A stretch of 64,000 nucleotides of DNA, from NCBI RefSeq assembly GCF_014842995.1, contig NZ_JACYXL010000003.1, positions 248,001 through 312,000 of the forward strand. The letters run 5' to 3'. Below are positions 8,801 to 15,934 of this stretch, piece by piece. Both the position numbers and the translations under genes were made by a program. The notes beneath the pieces are model-generated. The model did no database searches, was not told the origin of the DNA, and saw only the letters and a program-made list of their open reading frames with translations. Position 1 is the first letter of the stretch, and each line of letters opens with the position of its first letter. Origin of the DNA: Rhodanobacter sp. 7MK24. GTDB lineage: Bacteria; Pseudomonadota; Gammaproteobacteria; Xanthomonadales; Rhodanobacteraceae.

Positions 8801-11800
8801 CTTCAGCGGCAGCGTGACCATCGAGGATGGCGCCACGCTGGGGCTGGCCGATGGCGTCGGCCTCAACAACACCGTCGTGCTGAACGGCAACGCCAGCGTC
8901 GATGTGGCATCCGGCACCGGCACCTTGTACTCAAATCTGGCTGGCTCCACTGGTTCACTGACCAAAACCGGTGCGGGCACCCTGACGTACTACGGCGGCA
9001 GCATCTACACCGGCACCACCACCATCAGCGCCGGCACACTGGCGCTGGCCGGCGGCGGCAACATTGCCAGTTCGTCCAGCGTGGACGTGGGCAGCGGCGC
9101 GATACTCGACGTCAGCGGCGACAGCGGTGCCATTCACATCACGAGTCTGGCAGGCAGCGGCAACGTCGCACTCGGCAGCGCCCGTCTCGTGTTCACCAAC
9201 GCCAACGACACGTTTGGTGGCGCGATCCAGGACAACGGCATACACGGTGGCAGCGCCGCCAGTGTCGTCGCGGATGGCGGCACCGAAACGCTCACCGGCG
9301 CCAACAGCTATACCGGCGACACCATCATCGACGCGGGCGCAACGCTGGCGCTGGCCGGCTCGGGCAGCATCGCCAGCTCCGGCGGCGTGGAAGTCGACGG
9401 CACGCTGGACATCAGCAGCACCACCAGCGGCGCGTCCATCAACGACCTGACCGGCGGCGGCAGCGTGAAGCTGGGCGGCCAGAAACTGCAACTGGCTGGT
9501 GGCGGCAACTCGTTCGGCGGCGTCATCGGCGACGCTGGAGGCGCCACCACGGGCACTGGCGGCCAGCTGGAACTCGTCAGCGGCACACAGACACTCACTG
9601 GCGGCAACACCTACACAGGCGCCACCACCATCGATTCCGGCGCGACTCTGCTTCTGGCCGGCACGGGTAGCATCGCCAGCTCCAGCGATGTGGTCGCCAA
9701 CGGCTCGCTCGACATCAGCAGCAGCGCCAACCTCGACGTATCCATCACCAGTCTGGACGGCGGCAGCAGCGGCAATGTGTATCTGGGCGGCAACACGCTC
9801 ACGCTGACCAGTGCCACCGGCACGTTCAACGGCACGATCAGCGACATGGGCGGAACCATGGGCGGCATCGGCGGCAAGCTCGTCATCGACGGCGGCAGCG
9901 AAACGCTCACCAACGCAAACACCTACACCGGCGGCACCACCCTCAGCAGCGGCACGCTGACGGTGGGCAACAGCTCTGCACTGGGCACCGGCACGCTGAA
10001 CATGGCGGCGGGCACCACCCTGGTGCTCAGCAACGGCGTGGCCGTTGCCAATGCGCTCACCATCAACGGCGACCCCACCATCGAAGTGGATGGCAGCGAC
10101 AGCGCCACCTACAGCGGCATCATTTCCGACGGCACCCCGGCCGGCACGCTGGAGAAGACCGGCACGGGCACGCTGTCGCTCACCGCCGCCAACACCTACA
10201 CCGGCGCCACGGACATCGTGGGCGGTACGCTGACGCTGTACGGCGGCAGCATCGCCGCTTCGTCCGACGTGAACGTGGGCAGCGGTGCCACGCTTGATAC
10301 GTCCAACGAGGGCAATGCCTACATCACCTCGCTCGATGGCAGCGGCAGCGTCCACCTTGGTCAAAGCCACCTCACGCTTACCGATGCCAGCGGGACGTTC
10401 AGCGGTGTGATCTCCGACGGCGGTGCAAGCAACACCGGCAGCCTCGAAGTGAGCGGCGGCACGGAAACGCTCAACGGCATCAACACCTACACCGGCCCAA
10501 CCACGGTGGACAGCGGCGCCAGCCTGATGGTGGGCGATGCCTCGAACACCACGGCACAAGTGGCCGGCAACGTGGTGGTGAACGGCGACGGCACGCTGAG
10601 CGGCCACGGCAGCATCCTTGGCAACGTGACGCTGAATGATCTGGCCACCCTGGCATTGGGTGGCACCGGCAACACCAACGACACCGCCCTCGGCACGCTC
10701 ACGGTCGGCAGCCTCACCGCCGCCAACGGCAGCATCATCGACATTGCCTACGGCGCACCGACCTCGGGCGACAGCATCCAGGTCAACGGCGCCCTGGCAT
10801 TGGACGGCGCCACGCTCAACGTCACCAACGCCGGCATCATGGGGCCGGGCGTGTACAAGGTGATCAGCTACACCGGCACGCTCACCCAGCTCAATGGCGG
10901 CCTCACCCTTGGCACCACGCCGAGTGTGCAGTCGCTGGCCCTGCAGAGCCTTGCTGGCCAGATCAACCTGGTGGACAGCACCGGCGTCACGCTCAACTAC
11001 TGGAACGCCAACGGCGCGGCCAGCGCCACGCAGATGGGTGGCGGCAGCGGCTCGTGGGGTACCACCTCCAGCACCAACGGCACCAACGGCGCCAACTGGA
11101 CGAACGCCGACGGCAGCGCCGCCAACGGCACGTGGGTCAACGGCAACTTTGCCGTGTTCGGCGGCACGGCGGGCACGGTGACGGTGAACGGCAGCGTGGA
11201 TGCCACCGGCATGCAGTTCGCGGTGGACGGCTACACGGTGAACGGCAACTTCCAGTTGGATCCCACCACCGATGGCAGCACCACCACCGCGCCCGTCATC
11301 CGCGTGGGTGACGGCAGCGCCGACGGCGCAAGCATGACCGCCACCCTCAACAGCAGGCTCACCGGCACCGACGGCTTCACCAAGACCGACCTCGGCACGC
11401 TGGTGCTGACCGGCAACAGCCAGAACTCGTTGAGCGGCGGCATCACCGTGGCCGGCGGCACCTTGCAGCTCGGCTCGACCAGCGCCAGCCAAGCCGGCTT
11501 TCTGAACACCCCCATCAGCATGGACAGCGACACCACGCTGGTAGTGGACGACGGGCGTGTGTGGAGCCTCAACGCCACCGGCAGCACATTGAACGGCACC
11601 AACACGGTTTCGGGTGCGGGCTTTACCGCCACCATCAACGCCAGGGGCAGCGTGAGCGGTGGCTGGGGCAATGTCAGCGGAACAGGTACAACCGCCGGCA
11701 CCGGCGGCGCAGGCATCTATTTCGGCGCCAGCAGCAGCGCCAATACCCTGAACAACGCCGGCTACGTTAAAGGTGGCGGCGCCAGCTATTCTCCAAACGC

Positions 11801-14800
11801 CGTTGGCGGCAACGGCGGCGCGGGTGTCAGCGGCACCGGCTTTTCCGTCAACAACGCACCCGCGGTGGTCAGCGGCACCACGTTGTCGTCGGCCCTCATC
11901 AAGGGCGGCGGCGGCGGCTTCAGCGACATCGGCGGCGGCGCGGGCGGCGCGGGCATCAGCGGCAGCAACTTCACCGTCAACAATGCCAAGGGAGCATACG
12001 TCCGCGGCGGCATGGGCGGCGCCACCTATGCCGATGCCAGCGCCACCGCCTCACGCGGCGGCGCAGGCGGCGCAGGCATCGCCGGCAGCGGCTTCACCGT
12101 CAACAACGCCGGCAGCATCGCCGGCGGCTTCGGCAACTACACCACGGGCCCAGGTGGCAGCAGCGGCACGGGTGGCGTGGGCGGCGCGGGCATCGACGGC
12201 AGCGGCATCACCCTGACCAACACCAGCACCGGCATCATCTTCGGCGGCACCGGCGGCGGCAACTACGCCAATGGCGCCAGCGGCAACGGCGGTGCGGGCG
12301 TGCAGGTGGAAGCCAGCAGTAACCAGGCCACGATCGCCAACGCCGGCACGATCAGCGGCGGCGTGGGCGGCAATGGCGTCATCATCAACGGATCAGCCGG
12401 TGGCACCGGTGCCACCGGCACGGCAGGCACCAACGCCAGCGCAGCGGGCAGCAACGGCGGCAACGGTGGCGTGGGCGGCAACGGCACCGACGGCACCGCG
12501 GGTACCAACGGCGGCAATGGCAGCAATGGCGGTGCAGGCGTGAGTGGCACCAACTTCGCCATGACCAACACCGGCACCATCGCCGGTGGTGAAGGTGCCT
12601 ATGGCAGCGATGGTGGCACCGGCGGCAATGGCGGCGCGGGTGGCGCGGGTGGCGCGGGCGGCGCGGGTGCTATGGGCACTCCTGGCGTTGGGGGCATCCC
12701 CGGCATGACCCTACCGGGTCCTGGCGGTACCACCCTGACCCTTCCAGGTATTCCCGGCACCCCTGGCGGCGCAGGCGGCAACGGTGGGGACGGAGGCACC
12801 GGAGGCAATGGCGGCAATGGCGGCAATGGCGGTAACGGTGGCAACGGCGGCAACGGCGGAGCCGGCGTCAGCGGCAGTGATTTCACCCTGACCAATACGG
12901 GCAGCATCGTCGGCGGCAATGGCGGCACGGGCGGCAGCGGCGGTGCCGGAGGCGCAGCAGGCGCCGCAGGCTATGGCGGCGCCGGCGGCACCTTGGGCGT
13001 CGGTGGCATGAGCGGCGGCTATGAATCAGCCCCTGGTATCAATGGAACCACCGGCAACGTCGGCAGCAACGGCAATGCCGGCATGGCGGGCACCGCTGGC
13101 AGCAACGGTACCGGCGGCCTCGGCGGCGTGGGCCTGATCGCCACGGGCAACAGCAACGTGACCAACGTCGGCAGCATCGCCGGCGGCAAGGCCGATGGCG
13201 GCAGCGGTGCGCAGGCGGATGCGGTGGAGTTCTCCGGCGGCGGCAACACGCTGACGCTGGAAAGCGGCTACAGCTTCACCGGCAATGTCATCAGCAGCAG
13301 CGGCACCACCAACGGTGGCGACACGCTGGCGCTGGGCGGCAGCACCAACGCCACGTTCGACCTGTCGCAGATCGTTGCCACCACACCCACGGGCTGGACC
13401 GGCACGGTGCAGTACGACGGCTTCGCCAACTTCGCCAAGACCGGCAGCAGCACCTGGGTCGTCACCGGCAGCACGGCGTCCACCGCAACCTGGACGATCA
13501 GCGACGGCACACTGCAAGTGGGCAGCGGCCACAACGGCGGCGACGGCGCGTTGACCGGCAGCGTCACCGACAATGCCGCGCTGGTATTCGACAACGCAGC
13601 CGCCAGCACGTATGCCGGCGTGATTTCCGGCAGCGGCACGTTGACCCAGCAAGGCGCGGGCACGCTCACGTTGACGGGTGCGAACACCTACACCGGCGGC
13701 ACCACGATCAGCAGCGGCACCTTGCAGGTCGGCAACGGCGGTTCGGCCGGCTCGATCACCGGCAACGTGGCGGACAACGGCACGCTGGCCTTCAAGCTCT
13801 CCGGCGATACGACCTTCGCCGGTGCGATTACCGGCAGCGGCGCGCTGGTGCAGAACGGCAGCGGCACGCTCACCTTGACCGGCGCCAACGACTACACCGG
13901 CGGCACCACGATCAACACGGGTACGCTGGTGGCCAGCAGCGCAAGCCTGCCGGGCAAGGTCACCGACAACGCGGCACTGGTGTTCGACCAGGCCAGCGAC
14001 GGCACCCTCGCCGGTGCCATCGCCGGCAGCGGCAGCTTGACCAAGAGTGGTGCGGGCATCCTGATCCTCGACGGCGACAGCAGCGCGTTCGCCGGCACGA
14101 CGACCGTGCAGGCCGGCATGCTGGAAGTGGGCGATGCATCCACGCCGTCGGCCGCGCTGGGCAGCAACGTCACCGTCAACAGCGGCGCCACGCTGCGCGG
14201 CCACGGCAGCATCGGCGGCAACGTGGTCAACAACGGCACAGTGTGGCCGGGCGGCTCCATCGGCACGCTGACGATTGCGGGCAACTACACGCAGGCCAGC
14301 AACGCCACGCTGGACATCGAAGTCGGCGCGACGGCCGCTTCGGAACTGAAGGTGGGCGGTACGGCCACGCTGGCCGGCACGCTGGCGCTGACCGTCGACG
14401 CCGGCACCTACACGCAAGGCCAGCAGCTCACATTGCTTTCGGCCGGCAGCGTGAACGGCACGTTCGGCAGCACCACCATCGCGGGCGCGTCGAACTTCGC
14501 TTTCCTCACGCCCACCGTGAGTTACGCGGGTAACAACGTGGCTCTGACCCTGACGATGGCACGCAACAACGTCAGCTTCCCCTCCGTCGGACAGACGCCG
14601 AACCAGACCGCGACCGCCGCCGCCACGCAGGCGCTGGGCACGGGCAATCCGGTGTACGACGCGGTGGTTACGCTGAATGCCGCCACCGCCCGCTCGGCCT
14701 TCGCCCAGCTCGGCGGCGAAATCCACGCCTCCACCCGCACCGCGATCATGGACGACGACCACTACGTGCGCGACGCGATCAACCAGCACATCGCCGGTCA

Positions 14801-15662
14801 GAGCAACGACGCCAACGGCCTCAACGTCACCGATGCCGACGGCATCACGGCCTGGACGTCCACGTGGGGCCACTGGGGCAGCCACGACGGCAACAGCAAC
14901 GCCTCGACCATGGATTCCAACGGCAGCGGCCTGCTGTTCGGCGCCGATCTGCCGCTGGGCACGGCACGTCTCGGCGCAGTGATGAGCACGGGCGAAGGCA
15001 GCACGCGCATCGACGCGCAAGGCTCGGCCGCACACACCCTCGACCAGCACCTCGGCGTCTATGGCAGCGCGCAGACCGGTGCCCTGCTGTGGCAGGGCGC
15101 GGCGATCTACGGCTGGCAGAAGGTGGACACCCATCGCGCCATCGACTTTGGCTCGTTCGACGGCGTCGCCGACAGCAGCTACCACGCGCACACCGCACAG
15201 GCGTACCTCGATGGCAGCCTGCCGTTCGTGCAGGGCAACACCACGTTGGCGCCGTTCGCCAACCTGGCAGTGGAACGCCTGAGCACGCCGAGCGTGCAGG
15301 AGAACGGCACGCCGGCCGCGCTCGATGTGGCGGGTCAGGACAGCACCGTGGGCTACGGCACGCTGGGCCTGCGCGCCAGCTTCGACCTCGGCGCGGCGAA
15401 CCACGGCCTGCATGCCCACGCCAGCCTCGGCTGGCAACATGCCTGGGGCGACGTGTTGCCGGTGGATACGATGCGCTTCGCCAGCGGCAGCGACAGCTTC
15501 GACATCACCGGTACGCCGGTGCTGCGCAATGCCGGCGTCGCCAACGTGGGCATCAGCTTCACCATCGCGCCCAACGTGACGGTGGATGGCACCTATCAGG
15601 GCCAGTTCGGCAAGCAGTCGCGCGACCAGTCCGGCCGCATCAGCCTGGACTGGAAGTTCTGA
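5856..15662 (+). CDS. giant type Va autotransporter (ESPR signal, PATR passenger repeats, glycine-rich blocks)
   Basis: 3,268 residues. Residues 1-28 form an extended signal peptide region (MNRIYRLVWNRALRVLQVAS), followed by a second hydrophobic core and a probable cleavage after AQAAA (~64). The passenger starts with a glycine-rich block (~67-288). It continues with about fifteen passenger-associated beta-strand repeats of the pattern LTLTGANTYTGGTTINSGTL, interrupted by a second glycine-rich region (~1930-2460) of repeated GGAGVSGSGFTLTNTGSI and GNGG units. The last ~270 residues (from about 2995, TSTWGHWGS) form the outer-membrane beta-barrel ending in KF, as needed for BAM insertion. The likely role is a surface-exposed or released beta-helical adhesin; no enzymatic motif is seen. 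AGGGG at 5844-5848 is the ribosome site. A subtilisin-like autotransporter protease gene converges from the other side. Confidence 0.92.
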   Translation: MNRIYRLVWNRALRVLQVASEFAHSQGGAATGEGTSPMRRHPLALALSMVLGVALGVVAPQAAAQTVGGRGGTSGASAGAGGSSGAGGAGGSGARAGYSSNNYGSGGQGSNGFTGAGGSGGLYGAHVIGASYTTLGSITAIGGQYGGSDSASGHSGGGGGGGGVGVYMNGSAPVLHVSSGMGVTGGYGGAGGAASSGFGGGGGGGGNGVLATNGATLYNYGTITGGAGGAGGNGGTSGGGGGGGGNGIAGYGVTINNRGTITGGAGGAGGTGSSGNAGNAGGNGDAVLFTGGSNHLNLFDGSVLNGAVEVTNVASATITSDAVSAPNLSGGTINGVATSTALIDNGTTTINATSSAITISGAITGNGSLIANSGTLTLTGVNTFSGSTSTNSGGTLKLSGNGSLSDSSIYDNGTFDISGTTNGASIPSLSGNIGTVTLGSKTLALTNASGTFSGAINGSGGLALSAGTETLAGNNGFTGATTINGGTLALSGSGSIAQSSNVVFSGAAGTFNISGTTSGATIEALNGGGTVNLGSKALTISGNGGTFGGVIQGSGGSLTIGSGASLTLTGNNTYTGGTTINGGMLTISSDGNLGAATGSLTLSNAGELYDQSTSSVTSTRTVNLSGTGGEIFDVVGGGNLTLAGQVTGAGTLAKSDYGTLVLSNTSNNYSGGTTISGGGTVSVSSDADLGEAPAGVGDTTGHLNFGGGWLQTTGNFTSARSINVLNGGSTEGAWINVGDDTNGTPTTLTLSGNVNGLGTNPTLNLSGGSGSVVYTGTSSNTQWMLQGGQQLTLGGSITPYSGTINAVVLSGSSNTFTLESGYQLGGNVFSNGGGDTLALGGSGAASFDVSQITTNSPSSYTGTPQFFNFNNYAKTGTSTWTLTGNGSQTWTVAAGTLQGDPNSLAGNVTADSGATVAFDVGSGNANTGGASTGTYSGNLSGGGTLVKIDDGTLTLNNTGASFGGTTDIKGGELLVGNSSVLLFSGSVTIEDGATLGLADGVGLNNTVVLNGNASVDVASGTGTLYSNLAGSTGSLTKTGAGTLTYYGGSIYTGTTTISAGTLALAGGGNIASSSSVDVGSGAILDVSGDSGAIHITSLAGSGNVALGSARLVFTNANDTFGGAIQDNGIHGGSAASVVADGGTETLTGANSYTGDTIIDAGATLALAGSGSIASSGGVEVDGTLDISSTTSGASINDLTGGGSVKLGGQKLQLAGGGNSFGGVIGDAGGATTGTGGQLELVSGTQTLTGGNTYTGATTIDSGATLLLAGTGSIASSSDVVANGSLDISSSANLDVSITSLDGGSSGNVYLGGNTLTLTSATGTFNGTISDMGGTMGGIGGKLVIDGGSETLTNANTYTGGTTLSSGTLTVGNSSALGTGTLNMAAGTTLVLSNGVAVANALTINGDPTIEVDGSDSATYSGIISDGTPAGTLEKTGTGTLSLTAANTYTGATDIVGGTLTLYGGSIAASSDVNVGSGATLDTSNEGNAYITSLDGSGSVHLGQSHLTLTDASGTFSGVISDGGASNTGSLEVSGGTETLNGINTYTGPTTVDSGASLMVGDASNTTAQVAGNVVVNGDGTLSGHGSILGNVTLNDLATLALGGTGNTNDTALGTLTVGSLTAANGSIIDIAYGAPTSGDSIQVNGALALDGATLNVTNAGIMGPGVYKVISYTGTLTQLNGGLTLGTTPSVQSLALQSLAGQINLVDSTGVTLNYWNANGAASATQMGGGSGSWGTTSSTNGTNGANWTNADGSAANGTWVNGNFAVFGGTAGTVTVNGSVDATGMQFAVDGYTVNGNFQLDPTTDGSTTTAPVIRVGDGSADGASMTATLNSRLTGTDGFTKTDLGTLVLTGNSQNSLSGGITVAGGTLQLGSTSASQAGFLNTPISMDSDTTLVVDDGRVWSLNATGSTLNGTNTVSGAGFTATINARGSVSGGWGNVSGTGTTAGTGGAGIYFGASSSANTLNNAGYVKGGGASYSPNAVGGNGGAGVSGTGFSVNNAPAVVSGTTLSSALIKGGGGGFSDIGGGAGGAGISGSNFTVNNAKGAYVRGGMGGATYADASATASRGGAGGAGIAGSGFTVNNAGSIAGGFGNYTTGPGGSSGTGGVGGAGIDGSGITLTNTSTGIIFGGTGGGNYANGASGNGGAGVQVEASSNQATIANAGTISGGVGGNGVIINGSAGGTGATGTAGTNASAAGSNGGNGGVGGNGTDGTAGTNGGNGSNGGAGVSGTNFAMTNTGTIAGGEGAYGSDGGTGGNGGAGGAGGAGGAGAMGTPGVGGIPGMTLPGPGGTTLTLPGIPGTPGGAGGNGGDGGTGGNGGNGGNGGNGGNGGNGGAGVSGSDFTLTNTGSIVGGNGGTGGSGGAGGAAGAAGYGGAGGTLGVGGMSGGYESAPGINGTTGNVGSNGNAGMAGTAGSNGTGGLGGVGLIATGNSNVTNVGSIAGGKADGGSGAQADAVEFSGGGNTLTLESGYSFTGNVISSSGTTNGGDTLALGGSTNATFDLSQIVATTPTGWTGTVQYDGFANFAKTGSSTWVVTGSTASTATWTISDGTLQVGSGHNGGDGALTGSVTDNAALVFDNAAASTYAGVISGSGTLTQQGAGTLTLTGANTYTGGTTISSGTLQVGNGGSAGSITGNVADNGTLAFKLSGDTTFAGAITGSGALVQNGSGTLTLTGANDYTGGTTINTGTLVASSASLPGKVTDNAALVFDQASDGTLAGAIAGSGSLTKSGAGILILDGDSSAFAGTTTVQAGMLEVGDASTPSAALGSNVTVNSGATLRGHGSIGGNVVNNGTVWPGGSIGTLTIAGNYTQASNATLDIEVGATAASELKVGGTATLAGTLALTVDAGTYTQGQQLTLLSAGSVNGTFGSTTIAGASNFAFLTPTVSYAGNNVALTLTMARNNVSFPSVGQTPNQTATAAATQALGTGNPVYDAVVTLNAATARSAFAQLGGEIHASTRTAIMDDDHYVRDAINQHIAGQSNDANGLNVTDADGITAWTSTWGHWGSHDGNSNASTMDSNGSGLLFGADLPLGTARLGAVMSTGEGSTRIDAQGSAAHTLDQHLGVYGSAQTGALLWQGAAIYGWQKVDTHRAIDFGSFDGVADSSYHAHTAQAYLDGSLPFVQGNTTLAPFANLAVERLSTPSVQENGTPAALDVAGQDSTVGYGTLGLRASFDLGAANHGLHAHASLGWQHAWGDVLPVDTMRFASGSDSFDITGTPVLRNAGVANVGISFTIAPNVTVDGTYQGQFGKQSRDQSGRISLDWKF
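12801..12860 (+). repeat. 9-nt tandem repeat coding GGN units inside the autotransporter
   Basis: About 6-7 tandem copies of GGCGGCAAT-like units give Gly-Gly-Asn repeats. Unit length keeps the reading frame, so copy-number change would alter the passenger without frameshift. It is the densest part of the second glycine-rich block. Confidence 0.7.
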
Positions 15663-15676
15663 CGGATAGGAGCAAA

Positions 15677-15702
15677 AAGCCCTCCCCGCAAGGGGAGGGC
15701 TT
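15677..15702 (-). terminator. perfect intrinsic terminator between convergent autotransporter genes
   Basis: AAGCCCTCCCC / GGGGAGGGCTT form an 11-bp perfect stem with a GCAA loop. On the minus strand it is followed by a T-run, so it is a good Rho-independent terminator for the protease gene. On the plus strand it lies 14 nt after the giant autotransporter stop but lacks a T-tract. The rest of 15703-15934 holds nothing I can support. Confidence 0.8.
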
Positions 15703-15934
15703 CCGGAGTGACCCTCGATTTTCCAACGAAGCGTTTTTCAAAGGCCGATGGCTAGCCAGTCCTGGATCCGATGCCTGCGGTCCCTCGTGTGCAAAGTCAC
15801 TTGATGGCTCGCCGCACCCGCTCCTTCACGGCCGCCCTGCAGGCGTTATGCGCGCTTCGCGCATGTCCCTGCTTACGCAGGAATGACATGGCAAGCGGCT
15901 GATCGACCGGACCATTCCTGGCTGGCAACCGGGT

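Noticed and set aside
8955-11492. 845-codon open frame on the minus strand inside the autotransporter
   Set aside because: Complement of a low-complexity, GC-rich coding region; no domain, start site or neighbour. The plus-strand autotransporter fully explains the DNA. The same applies to 13026-15440 on the minus strand.
12600-13100. Collagen or mycobacterial PE_PGRS gene from transfer
   Set aside because: The glycine-rich block is in frame and inside a continuous autotransporter with PATR repeats on both sides. It lacks PE/PPE heads and G-X-Y periodicity.
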